DNA of 64,000 bases from Nymphaea colorata (GCF_008831285.2 NC_045144.1:22523716-22587715); one strand, 5' to 3'; numbered from the stretch's first letter, positions 1-11,935 are shown. Notes: generated by a model from the letters alone, not told the origin. A program made the numbers and translations.

Positions 1-135
1 CGCTAGAAACAACTTGACTTGCGAGTTGACTTGTTTATAAACAAGTTAATTTCAAGTTTAAATTTATATTTGAAATGTTAAAGAAGTCAAGCTCGAGTTG
101 TAAAACAAGTTAACAAGTTAAATGAGTTAAACCAA
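1..135. repeat. AT-rich dispersed repeat fragment (CTCGAG/AACAAGTTAA family)
   Basis: The stretch repeats short words such as GACTTG, AACAAGTTAA and AAGCTCGAG. Similar words recur at 23377-23691, so the two look like scraps of one non-autonomous repeat family. No coding potential is seen. The element runs off the left edge, so its ends cannot be judged. Confidence 0.35.
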
Positions 136-497
136 ATATATATATATACACACACGCACATACATATATATATTCATATTGTGAAGCCAGATTTTTTAGT
201 TGGATATGACTTGTCATCATTCATATTCAAATCCCAATTCGAATCTGAGTTAGTATATGAGTATCCAAAAAAAATAGATGCAGTTAAAAATATATTTGAT
301 TCAAATCTGATTCATTGATATCCCTACAAATGAACATCTGATTTGCTAAATACGTTGGACTTGTTTGCATGGCGTTGCTTCTAGGGCATGGTGGCACGTA
401 TGTAGTGGAATTGTTCAATAGAGGTGGTTCGGTTGGAAATTCGATCCATATCCACTATATTGGCATCCCCATTTTTGCCCCGACAATTTCCTGTTTG

Positions 498-500
<3 letters not shown>

Positions 501-535
<35 letters not shown>
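501..535. repeat. (TA)n microsatellite
   Basis: About 17 uninterrupted AT dinucleotides. Open frames crossing it on both strands are only Tyr-Ile runs and are not genes. The sequence on either side, from 136 to about 1040, shows no recognisable gene. Confidence 0.9.
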
Positions 536-537
<2 letters not shown>

Positions 538-1046
538 ACTATAGTTGAATCGATTCCAAATTATAAGTTTTTCAATAGTCTTAAAACATGTGACAAAAAA
601 TTTAATCATTCATCAAAATATTCTTATTATATATCCAAATGAAGAGTTGATTTCAGAACATGAGTTTGCCGACACTTTGCAGCAGCTAGAACTTATGGAA
701 TGACCGACTGTAGACTTGGAGCCGACAGAGGTGATGACAAAAAGCACCCGCAATTTAATGAGAAAAACAGCTCCATATAACAAGAATAATTCAAAGGGTG
801 TCAATTGCTGTCACCACCAGCTTCCTCACCCCGGTAATAATTAATTTAAGAATGGCCCACCAACTTGATGCTTGGCATACGATCTATTTGCATTGACCGA
901 ACCGGTACAGGAAATTAGCCTTCATTTCAAAGGTACTTTTCCTAATCCTTTTTACTGGACAATGACTGTGTTGGGGTTAGGCCCCCAGCCTTTTATTCCA
1001 ATAAAATGGAGTAATATGTACAACAACAATGGGTCCGCACAGGACC

Positions 1047-3530
1047 TTAAAACGTAGTATTACTTCCTTTTCGTGGATCCCACATGTTATCATGGTGATT
1101 GCATTTCCTATACAATCCATTGGCTGGAATAATTGACCAAAGGTTAATAACTTCAGCAGGAGGCCGTCCCTTGTTAATAGTAAGCCTAATAAGAAAACTA
1201 TTGCTCATGGAAATGTTGTTCACAATTTTTGTGCCATGTTTAATGTTGCTGCGTAGGTGATGCTTCCAATCTCCATCATTGGCCAAAATGTAAATGCACC
1301 CAGAGTTGTCCTCAATGTCCACCAAGTGCCCAACGCATTCCATTAGAATCTCTATCTCCCACCATCCAATGTCATTCTCAAACCAACAGGCCAAACAAAA
1401 ATGGAATTGTCCACAAGCGTCTCTAATGAGACCAGCCACTCCTCTTCTGCCACCCTTACTCCACAAGGTAATGTTGATTTCTACCCATCAATCATCCTAT
1501 TTAACTCCATTGCTCCATAGAATCCCAAGTAGAGACAATTACAGATTTTAACCAACTAAGTTCTTTTGCATTGAAAATTCCACTAGTAATCACTGCAGTG
1601 TGCTCAAAGCCATTCTGCCAAGTTGCCAATTGGTATATCACCCTTATGCTCGATGTGATTGCGAGTCTTCTAGATGAACCATATTGCCATATGGAAGTTG
1701 TCTTTCCAACATTTATTAAGCAGTTTGTCTTTGAAGTCCTTCTTATGCCACCAGATGAGCCCTTGCATTAAGTTTGGGGGACTCCTATGCCACTGCTTAG
1801 CCCTCCCAAATTTTTCAAAAATGTATGTCCATATAAACCGAGCTCCCTTGTAGTTGAAAAAAAGGTGTTTGATGTCTTCAATCTCTTGCTTGCAAATTAG
1901 GCACCTAGAAGCAAGTGACCAGCCTTGCTTGTGCACAAACCCACCAATAGGTAGACGACCTAAAACACCTAAATAAACAAACCAGGTGGCCCTTGGTCAT
2001 CCTCTCCCTCTCCAAATGAGCATGCTATTATTGTTCTTGGAACCTTTTTTCCTCATCCTTTGCCAAAATTCATGCCGATTGAATTCCCCTTTATCTCTAT
2101 TTCTCCGCACCATGACATCAGGCTGACCAACCTCAAGGCAGAGACAAGAGAAAGGAATATTTAAAGTGGCAAGGAACTCACTGGTGTACTCCCCATTTTC
2201 CTCCATGATTTCCTTTACCGTGCATCCAATTGTGTCTTGTACCAAATGGCGATGGGATATTGGGATCTTATCAATCAAGCGCTCAGGGCTCCAATAATCC
2301 GTCCAAAATTTGGCCACAGCACCATTACCAATCTTCCAGCCTACATTTACATTAATCCTGCGCGAAGCCTGCAATGCCCTTCGCCATGCTTTACACACCC
2401 TTTTGCCCCTAATGTTGTTGTCAATTAGTTCTTTTAGCTTGCAGTACCGACCTTTAACAAGTTCTGCCCAAGGGGAGGACTGCTGGGTCACGCGATACAC
2501 TAGAAAGGCCAAGTTGGCCAGATTGGTTTCCTTGATGTCTCTGAGACCTATGCCTCCCTCTAATTTCAGGACACAAAGACTAGAACATTTAATACGATGA
2601 AAGCTTTTGTTGTCTGCCATATCGACACATAAGAAGTCGCCTGCCATTTTACTTAGTTGCTTACAGGCAGTAGCAGGAAGTTTGACCACCAGGCTCCAGT
2701 AACTAGGCAACAAAGATAGAACATGTTTGATTAGACCGAGTCTACCTGCAAAAGAAACACATCTCTATTTCCAAAGAGTTAGCTTCTTAGATGAGCGAAG
2801 AATTAAATGTCTGCATTGTTCCTCTATCACATCATTCGTTTGGAGGGGAATGCCAAGGTGCATAGAAGGAAGCTGACCTTGACTCCAGCCTAATTCCTGC
2901 TCTATTTGAGTGTGTATTCAGCTTTACAAATTGATTGGAAGAATTGAGCTCTTGGTAGTGTTCATGACTAGGCTTGAGCAATTAGAGAATTTGTCAAGAC
3001 ACGCTTTTAAGTTTTGAAAGTTCTTCAGCCTTCCTTCTATAAAGAATATGATGTCGTCTGTGTATAAAGTGGAGAAAGGGAAATTGGTCCCAACCCCCAT
3101 GGAAGAGATCCTTATTTGTTTTTTATTTACTTGGGTTTGTATACTACGAGTGAGCATTTCCATGACTGTGACAAACAAGTAGGGGGAGAGCGGATCCCCC
3201 TCCCTGAGCTCTCTCTTATTCTCAAACCACATTCCTTCCTTGCCATTGATAAGAAATGCAGATTTAAATTGTCATAAGTTTCTTTACCCACAAATCATGA
3301 AATCCTAAGTGGCATAGGTTAGTCTTCAAGAACTCCCAATTCACTTTGTCATAGGAATTAATTTTAACACAAGCTGCTTTCTTCTTGTTGTTTTGAAAGA
3401 TGTGAACAATTTCTTGGCTGAGAAGAAACCTGTCCTGAATGCACCTCCTGAGAAGGAAAGCACTTTCATTTTTTGAGATAATCCTGTTTAGGATATGCCT
3501 CATACACTTTACCATAATCTCAGGGAGTTG
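1047..3530 (-). pseudogene. LINE (non-LTR retrotransposon) ORF2 remnant: RT, connection, zf-RVT and RNase H-like
   Basis: On the minus strand the reading order is that of a plant LINE ORF2. At 3515-3264 is the RT segment with IISKNESAF and YDKVNWEFL; the usual acidic residue before it reads N (KINSYDKVNW). At 3232-2924 is the RT catalytic block REGDPLSPYLF followed by YTDD, a variant of the usual YADD (about 3054-3065). At 2713-1997 is the connection region with GGIGLRDIKETNLANLAFL. At 1936-1670 is the zf-RVT domain (RCLICKQEIEDIKHLFF). At 1466-1047 is a degraded RNase H-like tail (WSKGGRRGVAGLIRDACG). The pieces lie in several frames, so it is dead. ORF1 and the endonuclease are absent, as expected for 5' truncation. 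It abuts Copia sequence at about 3530, suggesting insertion into, or recombination with, that element. Confidence 0.85.
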
Positions 3531-3541
3531 ATGTCCCTGAG
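3519..3541. repeat. Perfect 8-bp inverted repeat with 7-nt loop at the LINE/Copia junction
   Basis: CTCAGGGA and TCCCTGAG are separated by GTTGATG. Upstream on the minus strand the reading is Copia integrase; downstream it is LINE RT. The hairpin sits exactly at that change. Confidence 0.7.
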
Positions 3542-5730
3542 ATTTTTTGTGTCAATCTCTGCCTGAACACTTCATAAAAAGGTTCTTGTTCAAAAAAATT
3601 TACTGTCACAGGTAACAAAAAACCTTTTCAAAAATGGTTCATAGCATTTATAACATTTCTTTTGCTAAAATATCCAAGGAAAATGCACTTCATAGCTCGC
3701 TTTTGAAGTTTATTCCTATATTTTTCTTGAATGTGAACAAAACACTTACAAAACCTTGAACTGTTTTATAGTGATCGGTCTGTCTATAAGAATCTGAATT
3801 GGAACTTGGTTGTCAATACTTGAATTGGGAACTCTATTAGCTATGTAGCAAGCAGTACCTATAGCTTCCTACCAGAAGCGAATGGTGATATTCATGTGCA
3901 TAATGAGAGACAGGGTTATGTTAAGTAATTGCCAATTCTTGTGTTTGGCCACCCCTTTTTGTTGTGTACTGTGTAAGTGAACTGTAGTTGGATTCTTTTA
4001 TTTTTTTCATAAATTCTTGAAGAGCATAATTAACATATTCTCTTCCATTATCTGACCTGAGCTTTTTTATTTTTGCACAATATTGTGTGTGTACAAGTTA
4101 ATAAAAAATTTCAAAAGTTTTTGTAACCTCTTTTTTATTTTTGAAAAAATAAAGCCAAGTCATACAAGTTTTGTCATCTATAAATGAAACATAATATCTA
4201 TTGTCAGAATATGACTCTGTGGAGGCTGGTCCCCAAACATCTGAGTGGCCTAAATCAAATGCATCATTGGATCTTTCACTAGAATTTTGAAAAGGAAGCC
4301 TAGTTGACTTAGAGTATTCACATGCATCACATGAATGATTTTCAAAAAATAACATTTGGAACAAGAAGCTTTAAAGATCGATCGGAAACATGACCAAGGC
4401 GCGAAAGCCTTAACTGATATTCTGAAGTTTTTTACTTTCTCAATGCAAGCAAGCAAACTGGTTTCAAAATCGTCTAACGCGTACAGCCCATTTTGCTCAC
4501 AACCCCTACCAATCACCTTTTTTGTTTTCATGTTCTGAAAAATCACATCCTTTTTGGAGAAAATAGCTAAGCAATTATGAGAATTAGTAATCCTACTAAT
4601 AGACATGAGATTGGTGGAGAGTTTTGCAATATAAATAACACAAATATAAATAAATTTGGCTCAAAGAATGATATCTGTCCAATGCCTTCAATGATCATAG
4701 GGGACCCATCGGCAGTGAATGCATGCTTTCTTTTTTCTTTTTCTTTTTTAATTCAAACAATTTTGAGAAATTGCTGGTCATGTGATCAGTGGCTCCAGAA
4801 TCTACTATCTAACCACAATTTTTAGAACATGCAATAAAAGTTTGATACTTACCTTCAGATTTCCAATACACCCGGCAGAGACCAGTTTGGACTTTGAAAA
4901 AATGTTGGAATAACTTTTGCAGCTCCTCCCTTGTGGCAAAGTTTGCAGTGCTGGAGTTATTGGTAGATGGCGAATGTGCTTTCTCTTTTGATGGCTTACC
5001 AACTAGCTCCCAACATTTTTCATGTAAATGGCCAGTCTTCCTGCAATATGAGCATTTTAATTTGCTCTTCCCCTATCGAAAATTATTTCCACCACCATTA
5101 TTCTTAACGTCAGCTTTAGAATCTCCGTAGCATCACTTTTCTTATCAATGTTCATGGCTTTGTGACGAGCAATCGCCCGTTTGTATGGTTTGACATACTT
5201 GATCAAAATTTGGTAGAGGTGTCATCATAAGGATTTGGCTTCTAGCACTTTCAAATTCAGGACCAAGCCCAGCAAGGAACCTGCAAGTTTTATCTCTTTC
5301 AATCGCTATTTATAAACATCAGGGTCCGAAGTAGTGGGTCGATACTGCATTAGTTAATCCCAAAAGCTGCGGTATTGACTCATATGGATGTGTATAGATT
5401 TATCTCCCATTGTAAGCTTAGCTAGTTCTAATTGTATTTGGTACACTATATGCAAGTTATTTTGTTCTTTGTAGACATCTTTCAATGTGTCTCAAATTTT
5501 CTTTGTTGTTTTTTTATAGAGAAACATGTTGGAGACACATCTTTCCATGGAGTTTACAAGCCAATACTTAACTAAATCATTCTCAAATTCCCACTCTTTA
5601 AATTTAAGATCAGTAGTTGCTGGAGGAGAAATCTTACCATTGATAGACCCTGTCAGGGATACATCGATATTATATGTTGAGGCTATATGAACATAAAAAG
5701 AAGATCTGTCATTATTACTTGTACTATCTT
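3541..5730 (-). pseudogene. Ty1/Copia Gag-Pol remnant A (gag, CCHC, protease, integrase)
   Basis: Minus-strand order is that of a Copia polyprotein. Gag (about 5700-5100) contains EWEFENDLVKYWLVNSMER and LTMGDKSIHIHMSQYRSFWD in broken frame. A perfect zinc knuckle CSYCRKTGHLHEKC lies at 5013-5054. The protease active site VDSGATDHMT (DSGA at 4791-4802) keeps its catalytic Asp. The GAG-pre-integrase and integrase zone (4606-4098) reads CDACEYSKSTRLPF, HSDVWGP and FIDDKTCMTW; LRSDNGREY follows near 4060. Weak homology continues to FFEQEPFYEVF near 3560, where the LINE begins. RT and RNase H are missing. Multiple stops and frameshifts make it non-functional. Confidence 0.85.
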
Positions 5731-6050
5731 AGGTTATATGAATTGGAAAGGAATATGAAAAGATGAAAAGTATTACAACCTTTGTTCGACTTCCCGAATT
5801 ATCTTTATTAATTCAAAACTATAACAGAGAAATTCTCATAGCTCCTGGAAATATATACAAAGATCGGTCAATGCAAATTGAAGACAAAGAGTCAAGCGGT
5901 TACCTTCTTACATTAATTATGGTCATCACAGCAAGGGTAGAGTTGGCTCATTCTTGCATTAGTTATGACCATGGCGGTGAGGAAATTGGTGAAAGCAATG
6001 TCCCATTAATTCTTGTTTCGTGTGGCCGCATTTAATTACGGCTCCCCTTA
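5720..6050 (-). repeat. Possible 5' LTR of Copia remnant A
   Basis: Directly upstream of the minus-strand gag lies about 330 bp with promoter-like content on that strand (TGTATATATTTCC, then AATTAATAAAG). No tRNA-primer site or second LTR was found, so this is inferred from position only. Confidence 0.3.
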
Positions 6051-7920
6051 TCTTATTATCTGCGAACCAAATATATCAGCTACTTTTTCATTTAAAATAT
6101 AGTTAGATCTAGCTGTTACGAAATATTGGCAAAGGAAAGGCTTCTTTATATCATCTTTTCATTGTAATACGATTTCAATAAATATTTAAATTTTTTCACA
6201 TGTTGTACCACTATTGTACTTAGTTGGTTCAAGGAGATTTTTCTGGGTTCTGGAATACTACTTAACATAATAATCGTACGTATAGTGAGAACTTAGAACA
6301 ACAAAACCTTTAAAATTAATGTCCTTTAGAATAGCACAGTTTTATTATATCATTTTAGTTGGAGGCTGGGTGGATACTGCATAGGCAATTTCCTTAAAGA
6401 AAATTACCTATTTTCCTAAGAATAGTTTTTTTTATTTATATATTGGTGCCACTTAAAAACCTAAAATTTTATAACTGGTAACCTGGTACCCTTAATCGGC
6501 ATTTTCTTCTAGCTCCGCCCTTATGATTCATTTGGTACAGGTACATATATTCCATATATCACCATCCCCTACATCTTCTATATGTTTTCCTAATTTTTAT
6601 AGGTTATTTTTGTTTGTCGCTTTTTTTTTTGAAACAAAAATGAGTGATAGTTTTGGGTGAGCAGTTTCTCTTCCAAGTTCCCAGTAAACTCCTTATTTTT
6701 CTTAAAGTACATGGTCTACTTTTAGTATCTCGGTGTTCCCCTACTCTACATAGTCTCCTTTTGTAGTATAAAAGGTTGATGTTCGAAGATTTGAAATAGA
6801 GATTAACTGCCTACCAACTCTTACTCAAATTTTGCACCAACCCCTTGTCTTCTCCGAATAAAAAATCAGGCGAGTGGGTTTCAACTTATTTCAGTGTCAT
6901 ACCGATACATAGCTGTCTTAATTTTACTCATTTTCATATTAATCCTTACCTTCAGGATATTGCTTCATTGCACACCATTAACATTTGCACTAATTATATC
7001 CATCCTGGACAGCCAAACAGAGCAAGAATTGGGGATGTAAATGATATGCTTTTATTAATTGTTTCCTTATGGCCCATTTGATGGCATGAAAATTTACTGG
7101 GCAAATAACTTCTGCAAATAAAATTCAAAAATTAAAATGCCACCCTCCATTTATCAAATCAGAGATGAACGTTTTGTCCGTTAAATTTGATTCCAGAAAT
7201 TTGCTTTCAGAATTGTCGTTCCACCCGAGGGGGTGGGACGAGAATCCCCAAATGAGAAAAATGGCTGTCGTAAATGAACGAATCGTCAAACAGCCTGGAG
7301 AGAGAGAGGCTGACGATTGGCCAACAGCAGAGAGAGAGAGAGAGGCCATGCTTTTCACGATGGCCTGGTCGTCGGCTGCCGTTTTCGGGTCACCGACAGA
7401 AATCGTACTCTTTTTTGGTCAATGATCTGAGAGAGAAACCGACGCTGACAATGAAAAATAAAAGAACCGACAAAGTCTATTTGAGAAGGTCGAACGAAAA
7501 TTTCATTATGGCATCTGGATTTTCAGAAAATTTTCAGATCAACTGATTTCTCGTTTAAGATAGTTATAGTGCCGCCCTACAATTTTTTTATAAAATTTGA
7601 AGAGAGATTTTCATCCAACGATTCTAGTTTTAGTCCACTTATGCCCATCAAACACTGAACTTTATTCTTGAAAAACTTCTTTCAGGAAAGCAAACGTTAA
7701 GCAAAAGTGGAATGGGTAGCAAAGTTTCCATGTCACTGATTTAAGGAAATTAATTCTAAAAACTTAATTCTATTTTAATATTTCCAATCTATCAAACTAT
7801 GCCTTAAGGTTTTTAGATTGTGTGTGAGTTCTGTACGCCGCTCCATGTAGGCTGATGGTGAACCCTACTAGCAATATGCATATTTACTTTAATGTCTAAA
7901 CATTACATGTGCACAACGAA
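6051..7920. other. Stretch without recognisable genes
   Basis: AT-rich sequence with short frames only. A slightly GC-richer patch at 7200-7450 with GAGAGA runs has overlapping frames on both strands, none resembling a known family. No terminal repeats or RNA genes were seen. Confidence 0.5.
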
Positions 7921-7924
7921 TATT

Positions 7925-8440
7925 CTTAATGATGTCGTTATCTCATACCTTTATCATTATACCCCATATTATTATTTCATCCCCATTATCTCATACCCTT
8001 GTCATGATCATACTTCTATCGTTATCTCATATTCATGTCATTATCTCATACCTATTCTCTCATACATATGCTATCATCATACTTCTGTCATTGTTTCATA
8101 CACATTACCTCATACCACTTAGCTCATATCCATAATGTATCATACATATTATCTTATATCCATGATATTGTCATATTCATAGCATTATCTTATACCCGTG
8201 TCGTTATAGTGTCTACGATAATGGCAGGGGGTGGCATGAGATAATGATGGACATGATATAATGACATCAGCATGAGATAGTGATAGAGATATGAGATAAT
8301 AGGTATGAGATAATGACCTCAACATGAGATAGTGATAGAGATATGAGATAATAGGTATGAGATAATGACAACAACATGAGATAAAGTGGATGAGATCACA
8401 CCAGTGATATGAGATAATGTCAGGGGTATGAGATAACAAC
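7925..8440. repeat. Inverted arrays of an ATTATCTCATAC / GTATGAGATAAT repeat
   Basis: The left arm (about 7925-8205) repeats TTATCTCATACC-like words. The right arm (about 8225-8440) repeats the reverse complement, GGTATGAGATAA. The change of orientation lies near 8210-8235. Whole arms could pair into a long imperfect hairpin. Frames through it are low-complexity (Ser-His-Tyr-Ile) and not genes. Confidence 0.8.
8263..8400. repeat. 52-bp tandem repeat within the right arm
   Basis: Units start at 8263, 8315 and 8367. The first two are nearly identical (GACATCAGC against GACCTCAAC at their starts); the third is partial and diverges after about 20 bp. The period is exactly 52. Confidence 0.85.
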
Positions 8441-8449
8441 GTGAGCAAG

Positions 8450-9110
8450 AAAAAAAATAATGATGCTTCTTTGCCAGTTAAGGTTGTTAAGGTCATGCTT
8501 TTTTGGCATATGAGCCTATACATGTGTGTGCTTATGGAGTTGGTATGGATCCTTCCATCAAGTGTTCAGCTACAGGAATGATGGAGCATTTCAATGAGAC
8601 AAAATCCCCTTAAGATAACTGCTTCATGAATATGGTTCAAAGATGGAGTAGATTCATAGAACACCTTAGAAAGATTTTTATGGCAGATTCACATAACAGT
8701 TACAAACTGTTCTACTTACCAAACGAGCCCCTAATGTCCCAAGTTAGCAATCTTTGAAGTGCTTTTTCCAATTTATTAATGTGAACAAATTGGTAGAAAT
8801 AACACATATAATTGGTCAAATAGGTGAAAGGGTTTGGAGAGAGTTATGTGCAAATGGGTTAGTGTTTCAAAAGACATGCATAGAGAAATTTGGAAATGGC
8901 AGGGCCAAGGGTAGATAGCTATTCTTGCAGCAGAAATTCATGGAGACCCACATGAAGCTTGGATCAGTTTCAACAACCAGGCTGGAAAAAACAAGAGCCA
9001 TGGAGGGCAAAAATATCCGCAGAAGTAGAAGACAGATGTATGTGAAACAAGAGAACATGTGGGATTTTCTAGGCCTATACCGGTGATGGTTTATAGCGAT
9101 GAAATATAGT
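8450..9110. other. Stretch without recognisable genes
   Basis: No family-level similarity, terminal repeats or RNA gene signals were seen. A minus-strand frame at 8867-9142 has no recognisable motif. Confidence 0.45.
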
Positions 9111-9115
9111 GGTGT

Positions 9116-9885
9116 ATGCCGTGAAGCATCTCTATATATCATGGCATGTATAGATCATAGGCATGTGTCGTTGGCACAAGAATTTGGTTTCAGGAGGTTA
9201 GGGCATGTGCCTAGGGTCTTCTTGCACATTTCTTTCATTTATAGAGAGATCTGTGTGTTTTCTAGGGGAGATTAAGTTTGTTGATGCGTGTTTGAAGAGT
9301 TTCTTTGATGATTTTCTGCAAATGCTTGTGTTTGTCTCTTTGTCGACACTTTTTTAGGTCCACATGTCAGTGTTGTTCAATTCACCCCTTGAAAATCATG
9401 AGGATAGTAACAGAGGTATTACTCTGGATGCATTATGTTTTTCTCTTACAACCAAACATTTGATTTGACGAGATTGAGTCCAATACAAGAATCCATCACA
9501 TGGGGTTGTTCTTTTTAGAAGGTGAAACTTTGTTAATTCTATAAGAAAGGAAATCAATGGAAAGAAAGGGATATGGAGAACGTGAAGATCCTGAAGCACA
9601 AGTAAAGCAGGAGGATCTTGCTGTTTAGCCAGCAGTTAAAGACCCAACGTTTTGCATCAATCATCTTAGTAACGACCTCTCTTTTTCCTTCTTCATTCCA
9701 ACTCCAGATTTTATCTGTAATTAGAATATGAAAATTATGGTTTTTTTTATGGATTGAGTGATTTTCATGTTTTTCACAGTCTTTCATACTATATTTGAAC
9801 ATCAATAATGATAGTTCTTGTGTGTGCTTGTTGATGGAAACTTGAAGGATAAGCTATTTTGCATTCATCTTAGAAGTGTTGAAGA
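9116..9885 (+). repeat. Diverged dispersed repeat, inverted partner of 52717-53455
   Basis: The sequence aligns along its length with the reverse complement of 52717-53455. Shared landmarks include ATAGATCAT.GGCATGTGTC, TTCAATTCACCCCTTG, AACGTTTTGCATCAATCATC and GGATAAGCTATTT. Both copies end after AAGTGTTGAAG. In the 53-kb copy that end is followed by GTGAGT and looks like an exon edge (FVDGKLKDKLFRIHL). It may be a duplicated gene segment rather than a transposon. Function unknown. Confidence 0.75.
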
Positions 9886-9917
9886 CCATTCTTGAAATAA
9901 GAAAAGATTATTTTTTT

Positions 9918-10588
9918 TTGGGAATTAGCATGGGTGATGTGGCAGCCACATCACACAAGCAATGATGGCCATCTTTCCACCTAAGTGACCAACCATTGGT
10001 TGGTACATGCCACCTCACAAGGGTGGACCAGCCCAAGGAGGGAGTTTTTCTATTTCAAAAACTTTAGAAAAAAATAAAAAGCAAGTGGGGCGCAACCCGC
10101 CCTTGCTCCTTGATTTTAGGCAAAATCAAAGTCAAAAAGAAAAAAAGAAAAAAAATATATTAAACCCCCGAGGGGGGGGAGGGGGGACGATTTTCATTTT
10201 CTGACACTTGTGCTGTCTCTTTCCCTTCCTGTTTTGTTGCAGCCAAGAGAAGAACAAGAAGAAGAAGAAGAAGAAGAGAAGGAAACAAAGAGAGGAGCAA
10301 CTGCCATTGTCCAAGCTAGCTAGCTCTCTCCCTCTTTCTCTCATTTTTGCATTTCTTTGCTTCTGGATTTGCTAAGCTAAGGTACTTCATTGGACTCTTG
10401 CTTAGGATTTCTAGTAGCAAAATTATCTTTGTCTCCCATTTTTAGCAAGAAGATCCTCTTCTTTTAGCTTTGCTAAACTCGAATCCAGACTTGCATTCTT
10501 GCTTATGATTTTTTGATTTAGAGAACAAGCAAAAGACAAGTTCCAAACACAGAGGCTGAGCACAAGGTAGGGGCGAGCTTGTTCTTCA
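9918..10588 (+). repeat. Dispersed LTR-like repeat, inverted partner of 47571-48290
   Basis: This is the reverse complement, with moderate divergence, of 47571-48290. Shared blocks include GGTGGACCAGCCCAAGGAGG, CCTAAGCAAGAGTCCAATGA (as its complement) and ACTAGAAATCCTAAGCA. The copies also share a poly-G/poly-C tract (10170-10186 here). Both end in TTGTTCTTCA. The other copy extends about 1.2 kb further, so this one appears truncated at its left end. No coding capacity. Confidence 0.8.
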
Positions 10589-11265
10589 TTTATTTTCACT
10601 TTTTACTAGCTTGGGTCAACGCAAATCCTACACCAAATGTCAAGTCGTTTATTTCTTACTTTAATTGTGGTCGGCCATGCAGTGGAAGCTGGCGATCACA
10701 TGCTGCATTAATTGTTGTCCCGTCTGTATATCTCCCTTGAATGGCAGCTCATTTTTCTCATGGTTTATTTGGCAGCATGAATCTATCCTTTTTTTTTTAA
10801 GTGAATTCAATGTTCACGTGACAAAATCCAGCAGCTACCTTTCTAATTATTAACTCACGACTATTAACTCATAACGTATAGATGGTTGTAAATGTAGGCA
10901 AATTCTTTATGTCAGGCTTCTTATATACTTAATCTCTTTCACATCTGATAAAACTGTAGAAGTTATTTGTTTACCTAATGGAATAAGCTGGTTGAAATCA
11001 GTGGCAGAGGCGAACAATTTTAGATTCTCAAGATGCTAAATCTATATGAAGGTGCTAATTATTGAATGCAGCAAAATGAAAAATCAATAAATTTTGTGCG
11101 TTGGGGTGGGCAAATTAATTATATATAGCTTAGCAAACTGGTTCAAGTATGCAGTTAAGCGTTTAATTTGGAATTAGTTTAACAATGGTATGGGAGAAAA
11201 AATGACAAAATTGTCTTCCACGCTCCTCCCCCAGTGGGGCCCAACCCTGGCTTTTTGTATCTGTA
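10589..11265. other. Stretch without recognisable genes
   Basis: AT-rich unique-looking sequence. A short plus-strand frame at 10665-10853 has no recognisable motif. Nothing else is seen. Confidence 0.4.
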
Positions 11266-11269
11266 CATA

Positions 11270-11935
11270 CCACCATAGCTCTATGCCAGCGATTAGAACC
11301 ACCGCTGGAGGTTCCAAACAGCTGTCCCCGCAATGGCCAATAGCTGTCACCGCCATAGCTCTATGCCAGCGATCATAAGCACCGCTGGAGGTCCCCAACA
11401 GGTCTCACCGCTGTAGATCTATGCCAGCGATCATAAGCACCGCTGGAGGTCCCCAACAGGTCTCACCGCTATAGATCTATGCCGGCGATTGAAACCGCCG
11501 CTATATGGCTGTCACCGCTATAGCTCTATACCGGCGAGTCTATACCGGCGATCAAAACCACCGTTACACGTAGCCAACTGCTGTCACCGCCATAGCTCTA
11601 TGCCAGCGATCGAAATCACCGCTGGAAGTCCGCAACAGCTCTCACCGCTATAGATCTATGCCGGCGATTTAAACCACTGCTACAGGTACCCACCAAGTGT
11701 CACCGCCATAGCTCTATACCGGCGACATCAAACACCGCTGGAGGTTCCCGCCAGCTGTCACCGCTATAGCTTTATGCCGGCGATTCAAACCACCGCTACA
11801 GGTACTGTTGTCACCGCCATAGCTCTATCGCGGCGATGTCAAACACCGCTGGACGTTCCAAACAGCTGTCACCGCTTGCTCTATGCCAGCGATTTAAACC
11901 ACCGCCCCAATACGGCGGTTGCTTCCACCGCTGGA
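11270..11935. repeat. GC-rich minisatellite, 58-bp period
   Basis: Roughly eleven degenerate units of the form CACCGC.ATAGCTCTATGCC, GGCGAT, ACCACCGCTGGAGGT. Adjacent units start at 11406 and 11464, giving a period of 58. TAGAGCTA-like and CCGGCG cores are partly self-complementary. Subterminal arrays of this sort are known in plant CACTA (En/Spm) elements, but no CACTA terminus was found at either side. It could be a stand-alone minisatellite or the interior of a decayed DNA transposon. Confidence 0.85.

Noticed and set aside
424-642. Open frames over the TA tract at 500 and similar frames at 14306, 24216, 31260 and 59853
   Set aside because: They are Tyr-Ile runs produced by the dinucleotide repeat and occur on both strands.
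1294-2600. Plus-strand frames at 1294-1551, 2237-2428 and 2310-2600
   Set aside because: They are shadows of the minus-strand LINE, whose zf-RVT, connection and RNase H motifs are clear.
7925-8440. Regular repeats resembling a CRISPR array
   Set aside because: Units are degenerate, spacers are not unique or of constant length, orientation flips midway, and everything else is plant nuclear DNA.
10007-10344. Lys-rich and Phe-rich overlapping frames
   Set aside because: They come from low-complexity A/G tracts of the dispersed repeat; the partner copy does not preserve the frames.
11270-11935. 58-bp repeats as a CRISPR or a coding repeat protein
   Set aside because: Units are contiguous without spacers, and no frame stays open across the array.
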